Assembly (NCBI GenBank): GCA_910584045.1
Contig: CAJTYO010000030.1
Location: 1-32,197 of the forward strand
Direction: 5' to 3'
Length of the DNA stretch: 32,197 nucleotides
DNA from: an uncultured Oscillospiraceae bacterium
GTDB lineage: Bacteria; Bacillota; Clostridia; Oscillospirales; Oscillospiraceae
Part shown: piece after piece, positions 16,326 through 24,655 of the stretch
Numbering within the stretch: the stretch's first letter is position 1
Layout of the letters: the number at the start of each line of letters is the position of its first letter
Notes under the pieces: model-generated
What the model was told of the DNA's origin: nothing
What the model saw: the letters and a program-made list of their open reading frames with translations, nothing else
Databases searched by the model: none
Position numbers and translations under genes: made by a program

Positions 16326-17180
16326 TCAGCTTTTTTTAACGGGCTTGTTTTCCTTCCGCCACTCCCGGGGCGGGAGGCCGTAGCGTTTGCGGAAAGCCTG
16401 AGAAAAGTGCAGCTGATTGGGGTAGCCGCAGCGGCGGGCGATGTCGCCGATGGGGTCCCCGGTCATCCGCATCTGTTCCGCCGCCCGCGTAAGGCGCAGG
16501 CGGATCAGGAACTCCTGGGGCGTACAGCCGATGACCTCCTTGAACAGCTTGCTGAAATAGCTGCGGTTGAGCTTGCACACGTCGGCGATTTCCTCCACCG
16601 TGATGCTGCGGTGGTAGTTCTGCTGGATAAAGGTCACGGCCTCCTGGATGTAGAAGTCCCGCAGGGGGCCGCTCTGGCGCTCCCGGCGGGTGGAGGAGGA
16701 CTGGACCAGCTCGTCCAAAAACAGGCACAGATGCCCTACCAGGTGCAGGGGCGGGGCGCTGGCGTGGTCGGCTATGTAGAGCATCTGATCACAGACCTCC
16801 TTACCGCCCCCGCTCTGGGGGCGGTAAATGGGCTGGGCCGGGCCTAGCCCGGCGGCCTCCAGATAGTCCGCCACCCGCAGACCGTCGAATTCCAGCCACA
16901 CGTACTTCCAGGGCTGCGCCTCGTCGGCGCAGTAGGTGTTGACCTGGCCGGGAAAGATCATGAAGCCCTGATCCGGGCCCAGGCGGTAGTGACGGGTCAC
17001 GCCCCGCTCGTCGTTGGCCTGCAGCGAACCCTTTCCGGAAATCACGTAGTGAAATAAAAAGTGATTGCGCACGAAGGGGCCGAAGGAGTGGAGCGGCTCG
17101 CACTGCTCCCAGCCGCATTGAAAGAGCCGAAAGTCCAGGAAGCTGTCATTGGGGAACAGGGAGAAGGAGTAGTCGGACAT
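16326..17180 (-). CDS. AraC family transcriptional regulator
   Basis: A 284-residue DNA-binding regulator. The N-terminal two-thirds is a cupin-like ligand-binding domain (HFLFHYVISGKGSLQANDE, PGQVNTYCADEAQPWKYVW). The C-terminal 100 residues hold the two helix-turn-helix motifs (ITVEEIADVCKLNRSYFSKL and IGDIARRCGYPNQLHFSQAF) and the closing YGLPPREWR. The start at 17180 (MSDYSF) has GGGTGA upstream; the longer reading to 17252 adds an implausible N-terminus. It is divergent from feoB and converges on larC. Regulators of this architecture usually respond to sugars; its target is not evident from the neighbours. Confidence 0.92.
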   Translation of the reverse strand: MSDYSFSLFPNDSFLDFRLFQCGWEQCEPLHSFGPFVRNHFLFHYVISGKGSLQANDERGVTRHYRLGPDQGFMIFPGQVNTYCADEAQPWKYVWLEFDGLRVADYLEAAGLGPAQPIYRPQSGGGKEVCDQMLYIADHASAPPLHLVGHLCLFLDELVQSSSTRRERQSGPLRDFYIQEAVTFIQQNYHRSITVEEIADVCKLNRSYFSKLFKEVIGCTPQEFLIRLRLTRAAEQMRMTGDPIGDIARRCGYPNQLHFSQAFRKRYGLPPREWRKENKPVKKS

Positions 17181-17264
17181 AGCTTTGTCACCCACTTTCG
17201 CATGAACGGTCCCCGCGCCGCAGGACCCGGCAGCGAGCTCCGAGCGGTACAAATATATATCTAT

Positions 17265-17293
17265 ACTATATCACAAAAAGTGGCGTTTGTCAC
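17265..17293 (-). promoter_or_regulatory. promoter of the AraC-type gene
   Basis: On the minus strand: GTGACA (17293-17288), a 17-base spacer and TATAGT (17270-17265), one mismatch from consensus in each box. Confidence 0.6.
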
Positions 17294-17429
17294 GGGCTTT
17301 TTTAGATTTACCGGCTTTTTTGAATTTTTTCTTTTAATTTCACTGTTCCATTGCCACCTTCCTACAACGCACCTCCGGCGCTGAGGGCGCATATAGTGGC
17401 AGTATCAGTCTGTAAGGAGGGGATGGCAG

Positions 17430-19298
17430 ATGGCTGTATCCAATCAGGTGGGGCCGGTGGTGGCGCTGGTCGGAAATCCCAATGTGGGGAAGTCCACCGT
17501 CTTCAACGCGCTGACCAATCTGCGCCAGCATACGGGCAACTGGCCGGGGAAAACAGTGGACACCGCACGGGGCGGCTATACATATCACGGGAGGGACTAC
17601 ACGCTGGTGGACCTGCCGGGAACCTATTCCCTCCACCCTAGCTCTGCCGAAGAGGAGGTCACCCGGGACTATCTTTTGTCCGGGGAGGCGGACGTCACCC
17701 TGGTGGTGGCCGACGCCACCTGTCTGGCTCGGAACCTGGCGCTGACGCTGCAGATTCTGGAGGCGGCATGGCCGGTGGTACTGTGTGTGAACCTGCTGGA
17801 CGAGGCGGAGAAGAAGGGGATCTCGGTGGACCTGGCGGCGCTGGAGCGGGAGTTGGGCTGTCCGGTAGTGGGCGCCGCTGCCCGGGGCGGGCAGGGGCTG
17901 GACGAGGTGCGGCGGGCCCTGGAGGAGGCGGCTATCCATCCCGGTCCCGCGCCAGAGAGAGCGGAAGCTCCCTTGTCGTGCGAGGGCTGCGGGGAGTGCC
18001 GGACGGCGGCGGCCATGGCCCGGGCCCGCGGCATTGCCGCTCGGGCCGTGACTATGGACCCGGAGGCCGCCGTCCGCCGTGACCGGCGGCTGGACCGGCT
18101 GCTGACCAGCCGGGGTACTGGCATCCCGGTAATGCTTCTGCTGCTGGCGGGTATATTATGGCTGACTATGGTGGGGGCGAACGTGCCGTCGGAGCTGCTC
18201 AGCGGTCTGCTCATGGGCTGGCAGGAGCCGCTGCGGACTGCCGTGGGGGCTCTGGGTGCGCCCTGGTGGCTGGAGGGGGCGCTGGTGGACGGGATGTACC
18301 GGACGGTGGCCTGGGTGGTGTCCGTGATGCTGCCGCCCATGGCAATTTTCTTTCCGCTGTTCACCCTGCTGGAGGACGCGGGGTATCTGCCCCGGGTGGC
18401 CTTCAATTTGGATCACTTCTTTCAGAAGGCGGGAGCCCACGGGCGGCAAAGTCTGACCATGTGCCAGGGCCTGGGCTGCAACGCCTGCGGCGTTATGGGC
18501 TGCCGGATCATCCAGAGCCCCCGGGAGCGGCTGATTGCCATTCTGACCAATGCATTCATCCCCTGTAATGGCCGTCTTCCCACGCTGACGGCGCTGATTG
18601 CCATGTTTTTTGTCACGGGAACGGGGCTTTGGAGCAGTTTTGCCTCGGCGGCAATGCTGATGGGGACCATTGTGCTGGCGGTGGCCATGACGCTTTGGGC
18701 CAGCAAGCTCCTGTCAGTCACGGTTCTGCGGGGAGAACCTTCTGCCTTCTCCCTGGAGCTGCCCCCCTATCGGGCTCCTCAGGTGGGTCAGGTGTTGATC
18801 CGCTCTATTCTGGACCGGACGCTGTTTGTATTGGGGCGGGCGGTGGCGGTGGCGGCCCCGGCAGGGCTGCTGATTTGGACGGCCGCCAATGTCATTGTCG
18901 GCGGCGAGAGCATCCTGCTCCATCTGGCGGAGTTTTTACACCCCCTGGGTGCTCTGATGGGGCTGGACGGCATTATTCTGCTGGCCTTTTTCCTGGGATT
19001 TCCCGCCAATGAAATTGTTGTACCCTGTATGCTTATGGGGTATCTCTCCACGGGGGCGCTGACCGACTATGGAAGTCTCTCCCAGCTCCACGGGTTGTTG
19101 ACTGCCCACGGGTGGACCGCCGCCACGGCGATATGCACCATTATTTTTACACTGTTCCATTTTCCATGTGGGACGACTTGCTTTACGATCTATAGGGAGA
19201 CGAAGAGCGTGAGATGGACGGTGCTGGCAGCGGTGCTGCCCACGGCGGTGGGGATGGTCCTATGTATGGCAATCCATTTCATTGCCCGGCTGTTCTGA
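17430..19298 (+). CDS. feoB: ferrous iron transport protein B
   Basis: GTP-driven Fe(II) importer in the cytoplasmic membrane. The N-terminal G domain shows GNPNVGKST (G1, about residues 14-22), a TGNWPGKTVD switch, DLPGTYSL (G3) and NLLDEAEKKG (G4). A linker with CEGCGEC (about residues 186-192) could bind metal. The membrane part includes both gate-type repeats: CQGLGCNACGVMGCRI, then FIPCNGRLPTLTALIAMFF. The 622-residue length is on the short side for FeoB. ATG 17430 has AAGGAGG 9 bases upstream. No feoA is present next to it. No Fur box could be recognised with confidence in the upstream AT-rich region. Confidence 0.95.
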   Translation: MAVSNQVGPVVALVGNPNVGKSTVFNALTNLRQHTGNWPGKTVDTARGGYTYHGRDYTLVDLPGTYSLHPSSAEEEVTRDYLLSGEADVTLVVADATCLARNLALTLQILEAAWPVVLCVNLLDEAEKKGISVDLAALERELGCPVVGAAARGGQGLDEVRRALEEAAIHPGPAPERAEAPLSCEGCGECRTAAAMARARGIAARAVTMDPEAAVRRDRRLDRLLTSRGTGIPVMLLLLAGILWLTMVGANVPSELLSGLLMGWQEPLRTAVGALGAPWWLEGALVDGMYRTVAWVVSVMLPPMAIFFPLFTLLEDAGYLPRVAFNLDHFFQKAGAHGRQSLTMCQGLGCNACGVMGCRIIQSPRERLIAILTNAFIPCNGRLPTLTALIAMFFVTGTGLWSSFASAAMLMGTIVLAVAMTLWASKLLSVTVLRGEPSAFSLELPPYRAPQVGQVLIRSILDRTLFVLGRAVAVAAPAGLLIWTAANVIVGGESILLHLAEFLHPLGALMGLDGIILLAFFLGFPANEIVVPCMLMGYLSTGALTDYGSLSQLHGLLTAHGWTAATAICTIIFTLFHFPCGTTCFTIYRETKSVRWTVLAAVLPTAVGMVLCMAIHFIARLF

Positions 19299-19327
19299 TG
19301 GGGGATTTGGGGGATGCGGCGCTCAAT

Positions 19328-19353
19328 GAGAAAAATACCGGCGTATTTTTCTC
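19328..19353 (+). terminator. terminator after feoB
   Basis: Perfect 11-bp stem, GAGAAAAATAC (19328-19338) with GTATTTTTCTC (19343-19353), around a CGGC loop. The T-run is in the descending arm. Confidence 0.7.
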
Positions 19354-19374
19354 GTGTGCCGTCAAGAGAGTGGT

Positions 19375-19402
19375 AGGGACCCCGTCCAAAGGCGGGGTCC
19401 CT
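19375..19402. terminator. terminator hairpin behind spoVT
   Basis: Perfect 10-bp stem, AGGGACCCCG (19375-19384) with CGGGGTCCCT (19393-19402). It lies just beyond the spoVT stop on the minus strand and probably ends that transcript; no strong T-run is seen. Confidence 0.7.
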
Positions 19403-19409
19403 GCGCGCG

Positions 19410-19862
19410 TCAGCTCTCCATGTGCTTGCCTAAGAAGGCGGCAATGGTCTGCGCAAGTTTAAATTCCGTTTCACCGGTGATCTGCCCTTCGCCGTCCTCT
19501 ACGAACAGGACCAGCCCCAGCACGTCTCCCTCGGAGATGATCGGCGCCGCCACGGCGGTGCGGTACTTGTCGCCGGACTCCGTAACGAACACGCTCCGCT
19601 CCTCACCGGCGTGCTGATAAATGCGCCGGTCCTCCATGATCTGCTCCAGCTGTGGACTAATACGTTTGCCCAGCAGCTCCCGCTTGCCGCCGCCGGCCAC
19701 CGCGATGACAGAATCACGATCCGTCACAGCTGTGATTGTTCCGCAGCTTTTGGACAGTGTCTCGCAGAACTGCGCGGCAAAATCGTCCAGCCCGCCCATC
19801 AGAGAATACTTTTTGAAAATGACTTCTCCCTCCCGGCTAGTGTAAATCTCCAGGGGGTCGCC
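19410..19862 (-). pseudogene. spoVT: 3' part of spoVT, split by the integrated element
   Basis: About 150 codons encode SpoVT from the Gly-Asp-Pro-Leu-Glu-Ile stretch (residue ~31 in Bacillus subtilis SpoVT) to its natural end, so 30 + 150 gives the normal ~180-residue length. SpoVT is a forespore AbrB-type transcription regulator with a C-terminal GAF-like domain. What remains here is the end of the AbrB swapped-hairpin and the whole sensor domain. The first ~30 codons, promoter and start are not in the window and should lie at the other end of the element. The retained part has no stop or frameshift, consistent with recent integration or with selection for restoration by excision. Confidence 0.88.
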
Positions 19863-21527
19863 GTCACCGACAATATTGGAATAGAAAATCTTATCAGGAT
19901 GCTGGCTAACGCGCCGGACAAGCTCCAGATGTTCGGGCAGTCCGCCTGAGCGGAGAATGCTGTCAATGTCCGCCTTCATCAAGATCTCCAGATGGTCCTC
20001 GTAAACCCTGATTTTCTGAATAATGAGCTGGAGGTCGTTGCGGTCCAGTTTTGGCTTGGTCAGGATATCGTCAAAGATCTCTATGGCGGTTTTGGCTGCG
20101 CGGTTGACCTGGATGATGGTGTTGCGCTTGTTCTCCGTCAGAGTAATTTGATTCTGAATCCCCTCCATACGGCGGAGCAGGTCGCTTTCCAGCTCGTCAT
20201 AGGTGGCCTCCAGCGCTTCCTCCTGGTCCGGATGCCGCATAATGTCTCGGATGCGCTGGCGCTTGGTGGCTTTCAGCTCCTCCTGGAGACCGGTCAGGAC
20301 ACGCCCCAGATTTTCGGCGGATTTTTCCGTCTCCGATACGTCCTCTGTTTCTTTTTCCAGGTCGGCGTTGAGACGGTCCAGCATGGCGGCGGAATTTTCT
20401 TCCACCTTCCGGACGTAGATCTTTAAAAGCTCGTCCAGCCGGTCTGCCCGGATGTGATGGCTGGTGCAGCCCTTCAGCCCCCGACGATGGTATTCGCCGC
20501 AGCGGTAGGCCTCCGGTTTGCCCTTCCGGCTCATGGAGAACATGGGGCTGCCGCAGTCGCCGCATTCCAGAAAGCCGGAGTAGGTGTTGTCGTACTTCTT
20601 CTGCCCTCTGTAATTACCAGTGGAGCGAGCTTCCCGCAGAGCACGGGCGGCGGCAAAGGTGCGGTAGTTGATGATCTCCTGATGATGGCGCTCGATGACG
20701 ATGTGTTCCAGCTCGTCCCGGCGGACGTCTTTTCCATTGATTTTTTTCCGAGTGTACTTCCCCTGACGAAGCGTACCGACATAGAAGTCGTTATCAAGAA
20801 TCCCCTGTATTGTGACGATAGCCCAGGCGGGTTTGACTGTGCGGCGATACTCGTCCCCGGCGGCCAGCTTCCTCTCCTGCTCCGCCATGCGGGGGGTGGG
20901 GATACCCTCGTCAGTAAGCTGGTTGGCAATCTTTTTGTACCCCCAGCCGTCAATATAGAGCTGAAAAATGCGGCGAACGATATCTGCCTCTGTGGGAACG
21001 ATCTCAAACGTTTGATTCTTGTTGACAATATAGCCGTAGGGTGCGGCGCAGATCCATTTGCCATCCTGCTGCCGTCTTTTGATGACGGATTTGACTTTCT
21101 TGCTTGTGTCGGTAACGGGCATTTCATTGATAAGAAATTGAAACTGAATTTTCAGCCAGTCGTCGTCGTTGGGGAAATCAATATTGTCGCCGATGGAGAT
21201 GATCCGTACTCCGGCATCCCGTAGATCCTCCAATTCCACAAGGCCCCGGCTGTTCCGTCGGGAGAACCGGGAGAAGTCTTTGATAATAAGAATATTCTTC
21301 CGATGGGACATCAGCTCCCGCCGCATGGCCTGGTACCCCTCCCGCTGCTCAAAGGTGTAGCCGGAGCGGTCGCGGTCCTCGTAGAAGGTGAGGGTGCTGT
21401 TTGGGAATCTATGCACTACAAAGTCTTCAATGATGGCCTTTTGGTTCTCAATGGAGGTGTTATCCCGGTCTTGCTCCTCGTCCACCGAGATACGGCAGTA
21501 TCCGGCAATGTCAAGATTTTCAATCAT
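19410..21527 (-). CDS. large serine recombinase fused in frame to the SpoVT C-terminal domain
   Basis: A 705-residue fusion. Residues 1-555 are a complete large serine recombinase. The resolvase domain has catalytic Ser14 in GYCRIS, and RFSRRNSRGLVELEDLRD is present. Next come the 'recombinase' domain (APYGYIVNKNQTFEIV to GTLRQGKYTRKKINGK), a zinc ribbon (Cys322, Cys325, Cys343, Cys354) and a long coiled coil (about 370-480). Residues 556-705 (from GDPLEIYTSREGEV) are the rest of SpoVT, including its GAF-like sensor with TDRDSVIAVAGGGK and AAPIISEGDVLGLVLF. The start at 21527 has AGGAGA 7 bases upstream; the reading from 21587 lacks one. The recombinase must have integrated its element into spoVT, so its last codons overlap the attachment site. 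Whether the extra domain alters integrase activity is unknown. Confidence 0.93.
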   Translation of the reverse strand: MIENLDIAGYCRISVDEEQDRDNTSIENQKAIIEDFVVHRFPNSTLTFYEDRDRSGYTFEQREGYQAMRRELMSHRKNILIIKDFSRFSRRNSRGLVELEDLRDAGVRIISIGDNIDFPNDDDWLKIQFQFLINEMPVTDTSKKVKSVIKRRQQDGKWICAAPYGYIVNKNQTFEIVPTEADIVRRIFQLYIDGWGYKKIANQLTDEGIPTPRMAEQERKLAAGDEYRRTVKPAWAIVTIQGILDNDFYVGTLRQGKYTRKKINGKDVRRDELEHIVIERHHQEIINYRTFAAARALREARSTGNYRGQKKYDNTYSGFLECGDCGSPMFSMSRKGKPEAYRCGEYHRRGLKGCTSHHIRADRLDELLKIYVRKVEENSAAMLDRLNADLEKETEDVSETEKSAENLGRVLTGLQEELKATKRQRIRDIMRHPDQEEALEATYDELESDLLRRMEGIQNQITLTENKRNTIIQVNRAAKTAIEIFDDILTKPKLDRNDLQLIIQKIRVYEDHLEILMKADIDSILRSGGLPEHLELVRRVSQHPDKIFYSNIVGDGDPLEIYTSREGEVIFKKYSLMGGLDDFAAQFCETLSKSCGTITAVTDRDSVIAVAGGGKRELLGKRISPQLEQIMEDRRIYQHAGEERSVFVTESGDKYRTAVAAPIISEGDVLGLVLFVEDGEGQITGETEFKLAQTIAAFLGKHMES
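19850..19875. other. probable attachment-site junction (chromosome/element)
   Basis: Here SpoVT homology begins (minus strand, GGCGACCCCCTGGAG, encoding GDPLE) and recombinase sequence ends. The crossover core should be inside or next to this stretch. The exact 2-base core cannot be fixed without the other end or an uninterrupted spoVT. Confidence 0.7.
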
Positions 21528-21558
21528 AATATATCTCCTGGTTTTTAATGCAGATAAT

Positions 21559-21587
21559 ATTGTACCACAGGTGGGACGGGAGCGCAA
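21559..21587 (-). promoter_or_regulatory. promoter of the recombinase gene
   Basis: On the minus strand: TTGCGC (21587-21582), a 17-base spacer and TACAAT (21564-21559), about 30 bases before the start. It is a vegetative-type promoter carried by the element. Confidence 0.6.
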
Positions 21588-21758
21588 TCGGAAAAATTCA
21601 TGGGGTAGGGAAATGGTGTTGATTTACCGTTGAAGTGCAAACGGACGAAAAAATATTTTTATCACGGCGTATTCCATGGCGATCACGCAGAAGATCAGCA
21701 TGATCGTGTCTGCTACAAAATCCCAAATAAAGATTTGCGTCAGCTCCGTTTCCCTGCG

Positions 21759-21787
21759 TTGACACGCAGGCGTAAATTGGTTAGAAT
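21759..21787 (+). promoter_or_regulatory. promoter of the helicase gene with a dyad on the -35 box
   Basis: TTGACA (21759-21764), a 17-base spacer and TAGAAT (21782-21787). A perfect 7-bp inverted repeat, CCTGCGT-TGAC-ACGCAGG (21753-21770), is centred on the -35 box, which would suit a repressor. Confidence 0.7.
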
Positions 21788-21819
21788 GATTGGGATAAAT
21801 TTTGAATCGGGAGCCGCCT

Positions 21820-23910
21820 ATGACCTATGAAGAGTTCAAAAGTCAATACCCTGTCCGGCTGAACCGGCAGCAGGAGGAGGCCGTCCGTCAAACAGAAGGG
21901 CCCGTCCTGCTGCTGGCGGTGCCGGGGAGCGGCAAGACCACCGTGCTGGTCACCCGGCTGGGATACATGCTCCATTGCAAAGGCATCCGCCCGGAACAGA
22001 TACTGACCGTGACCTACACCGTGGCGGCTACCAGGGATATGAAAGCCCGGTTTATCAGTTTCTTCGGGGAAGGCCACGCGGACAAACTGACCTTCCGCAC
22101 TATCAACGGCCTGTGCGCTGTAGTGATCGGGCACTATGCCCGGCAGAAGGGAACGGAGGCGTTCGCCCTGCTGGACGATGAGCGGCAGATCAACAGCGTC
22201 ATCCGCGACCTGCTGGCCCGCACCGGGACGGCGTTCCCCAGCGACCTTCAGGTGAAGGACGCCCGTACCCATATCACCTACTGCAAGAACATGATGCTGA
22301 CCGAATCCGAGATCCACGCCCACAAGGTAGACGGGATGGATTTTCCACGGGTCTATTTCGAATATCAGGACTATCTTCTCCGCAGCAGGCGCATGGACTA
22401 CGATGACCAGATGGTCTTCACATACCGCATCTTCCGGCAGCATCCGGATATCCTGGCATACTTCCAGCACCGGTGGCCCTACATCTGCGTGGACGAAGCC
22501 CAGGACACTTCGAAGATACAGCACGCCATCCTCCGGCAGCTGGCATCCGGCAGCGGCAATATCTTCATGGTAGGCGATGAGGACCAGAGCATCTACGGCT
22601 TCCGCGCCGCATGGCCCCAGGCTCTGCTGGAGTTTGAGCAGGTCTTTCCCGGTGCAAAGGTATTGAAGCTGGAGACCAACTACCGTTCCACCCGCGCCAT
22701 CGTGGAGAAGGCGGATGCGTTTATCCGCCGCAACCAGAACCGCCGCCCGAAGAAAATGCGTACCGAGAACCAGCAGGGCAGTCCTACCCGCAGGATCATG
22801 CTGGAGGACTACAACCGTCAGTACAATTACCTGCTGAAAGTGGCGGAGAATTGCACCGAATCCACGGCGGTTCTCTACCGCAACAATGACAGCGCCCTGC
22901 CGCTCATCGACCTGCTGGAGCAGAAGGGGGTTCCTTATGCCTGCCGCCAGCGGGAGGGCTTTTTCTTTACCAGTCCTCTGGTGCGGGACATCACGGATAT
23001 GCTGGAATTTGCTTTCGATGATGGCAACAAGGAGCTTTTTCTCCGCTTCTACTACAAATTGGATTTGAAGCTGAAAAAGGCCGTGATCTCGCAGCTGCTT
23101 TACGGGATGCCCAGGGACAGGAGCGTCTTTGAGGTCCTGCTGGAGAGCGGCGGGCTGGAGCCTTGGCAGATGGGGAAGGTGAAGGCCATGCAGACCCACT
23201 ATTCCAAGCTGCCCTACCTGACCAGCTTCGCCGCCATCCAACGGCTGGTGCGCTATATGGGATATGGCGACTACCTCCAGGAGCAGCATGGAGACACGAC
23301 CAAACTGGACATCCTTCTCTCTCTGGCGAATCAGACGCCCTCGGTGGGGCAGTTCCTCTTGCATTTGCAGGAGTTGAAGGAGCGCATTGAGACTCTGGAG
23401 CCCCGCCCGGACTGTCCCTTCGTGCTGTCCACCATCCATGCCAGCAAGGGGCTGGAGTATGACCATGTCATCCTGATCGACGCGGCGGACGGGCTGCTTC
23501 CCTCTGCGGACGAAGCCGAGGAACTGGAGGAGGAGCGGCGGCTTTTCTATGTGGGAGCCACCAGGGCGAGGAAGCAGCTGGAGTTTCTCTGCTATGAAAA
23601 CAAATTCGGAGAACCGTCCGATGCATCATTCAGCTTCATCTCCCAGTTCTTAGGCGAGGAGCCAAAGAAAGAGCCGGAGGGCAAGACCAAGCCCGCCAAG
23701 CCTTCCGGCCCTTCCAAGGAGCAGATCGCCGTCTGGATGAAGGACTATATCCCCGGTACGGAGGTCACCCACAAAATCTTTGGCCAGGGACTGCTGACCA
23801 GGCGGGAAGGGACCTTTGCAACCATATCCTTCATAGAAACCGGGATCAAGAAGGTAGACTTGGTCACTTGCCTGCGGCAGGAAAAAATATGGCTGACGCA
23901 TTTTGTGTAG
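21820..23910 (+). CDS. UvrD/Rep/PcrA-like superfamily I DNA helicase
   Basis: A 696-residue 3'-5' DNA helicase. All main motifs are visible: Walker A VPGSGKTT (Lys39), Walker B VDEAQD (residues 224-229), GDEDQSIYGFRAA (motif III), ETNYRST (IV), STIHASKGLEYDHVILIDA (V) and RRLFYVGATRARKQL (VI). A Lys/Pro-rich linker leads to a PcrA-type Tudor-like tail (GTEVTHKIFGQGLLTRREG), which in PcrA contacts RNA polymerase or other partners. The ATG at 21820 has GGGAG 7 bases upstream; a TTG six codons earlier is less likely. As cargo of an integrative element it probably helps unwind or process the excised DNA, in place of or beside the host enzyme. Confidence 0.95.
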   Translation: MTYEEFKSQYPVRLNRQQEEAVRQTEGPVLLLAVPGSGKTTVLVTRLGYMLHCKGIRPEQILTVTYTVAATRDMKARFISFFGEGHADKLTFRTINGLCAVVIGHYARQKGTEAFALLDDERQINSVIRDLLARTGTAFPSDLQVKDARTHITYCKNMMLTESEIHAHKVDGMDFPRVYFEYQDYLLRSRRMDYDDQMVFTYRIFRQHPDILAYFQHRWPYICVDEAQDTSKIQHAILRQLASGSGNIFMVGDEDQSIYGFRAAWPQALLEFEQVFPGAKVLKLETNYRSTRAIVEKADAFIRRNQNRRPKKMRTENQQGSPTRRIMLEDYNRQYNYLLKVAENCTESTAVLYRNNDSALPLIDLLEQKGVPYACRQREGFFFTSPLVRDITDMLEFAFDDGNKELFLRFYYKLDLKLKKAVISQLLYGMPRDRSVFEVLLESGGLEPWQMGKVKAMQTHYSKLPYLTSFAAIQRLVRYMGYGDYLQEQHGDTTKLDILLSLANQTPSVGQFLLHLQELKERIETLEPRPDCPFVLSTIHASKGLEYDHVILIDAADGLLPSADEAEELEEERRLFYVGATRARKQLEFLCYENKFGEPSDASFSFISQFLGEEPKKEPEGKTKPAKPSGPSKEQIAVWMKDYIPGTEVTHKIFGQGLLTRREGTFATISFIETGIKKVDLVTCLRQEKIWLTHFV

Positions 23911-23933
23911 CGTCACATGGTCATCTCTACCCA

Positions 23934-24170
23934 TCAGATCCCGATGGTGGTCCAGATGTGAGTGGGAGCGGTGAGGGTAAGGATGAGACAGGCAAAAAGG
24001 ATCACCAAGCCGGTCCACTCGAACTGGCCATATTTTTTGTAATCAAAGTACGCAAGGGCCGATTCCCCGAAGAAAGCGATAGTCAAAACCATGTCCAGCG
24101 CGGGAAAAACCGCGTTATTGACGACCGTTTTGATCTGTCCGGCGGCGTCCTTCCAGGTACTCCCCGCCAA
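23934..24170 (-). pseudogene. DUF3852-like conjugation-associated membrane protein, N-terminally damaged
   Basis: A 78-codon stretch with two membrane segments (NAVFPALDMVLTIAFFG and WTGLVILFACLILTLTAP) and the pattern AYFDYKKYGQFEWT. This I recognise as DUF3852-type protein found beside conjugation genes in Firmicutes ICEs. Intact relatives start with a signal peptide; here an in-frame TGA precedes a TTG with no Shine-Dalgarno, so the front is missing. It converges on the helicase gene and stands away from any conjugation operon, which suggests a leftover from rearrangement. Confidence 0.6.
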
Positions 24171-24260
24171 GGTTTTGGATCAAAAGCGGCTGTTTATTAC
24201 ATTTAAGAGCGGTGAACAGGCAAAAACTCAATTACTAGCAGGAGATGCGGTACAAAAATG
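24163..24260 (+). pseudogene. possible C-terminal tail of a serine recombinase
   Basis: The plus strand reads KVLDQKRLFITFKSGEQ and then runs to a stop. This resembles the last strands of serine recombinases of the type whose N-terminus lies at 24843. No start or body is present. The match is short and rests on pattern memory. Confidence 0.3.
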
Positions 24261-24296
24261 AGAGGCAGCAGCAAAAATCGCTGCCTCTCATTTTTG
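24253..24296. terminator. terminator after the XRE gene (17-bp stem)
   Basis: Perfect 17-bp stem, CAAAAATGAGAGGCAGC (24253-24269) with GCTGCCTCTCATTTTTG (24280-24296). It lies just past the XRE stop and can act in both directions, having A/T runs at the stem base. Confidence 0.85.
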
Positions 24297-24310
24297 TGCG
24301 TATAGTTCTG

Positions 24311-24655
24311 TCAACCCTCTGCCTGCGTCTTGGCGCAGTGCTTGACTGCAATAAGGACTTCAAGTAAAAACTGCTGTTCAGCCGCAGTGCAGCCAGACAG
24401 AAGCTCCACCAATTCTGGCTGCCAGTTATTGCAGCGATCCAGTTGATCTTCGTAGAGCAGCTTATCCGCCGTACACGCCAGAGCCTCTGCAATGTTGACA
24501 ACAGCTTGTAAGCTGGCCTGCTTGATCCCATTTTCGATGTGGCTGATGTAGGGAACAGAAAGGTTTGCGTGCTCCGCCAGAGCCGCCTGCGTTAATTTTC
24601 GCGCTTTACGTATAACCCGTATTCTTTGCCCGATCCGCTTATAATTCAGTATCAT
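24311..24655 (-). CDS. XRE family transcriptional regulator
   Basis: A 114-residue repressor-type protein. The N-terminal helix-turn-helix is clear (IGQRIRVIRKARKLTQAALA, then LSVPYISHIENGIKQASLQ), followed by a C-terminal helical part (ELVELLSGCTAAEQQFLLEV). The ATG has GAGGTG 7 bases upstream. It is divergent from the recombinase fragment / parA side and may control one or both flanking promoters; the AT-rich 24656-24720 region would be its operator. Such proteins usually keep integrative elements quiet. Confidence 0.9.
   Translation of the reverse strand: MILNYKRIGQRIRVIRKARKLTQAALAEHANLSVPYISHIENGIKQASLQAVVNIAEALACTADKLLYEDQLDRCNNWQPELVELLSGCTAAEQQFLLEVLIAVKHCAKTQAEG

Noticed and set aside
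21624..21738. Short hydrophobic minus-strand reading (MLIFCVIAMEYAVIKIFF) upstream of the recombinase
   Set aside because: Only about 25 codons from its ATG and no Shine-Dalgarno; too weak to call a gene.
21781..23466. 561-codon minus-strand frame across the helicase gene
   Set aside because: Shadow of the helicase; no domain pattern and no start signals.
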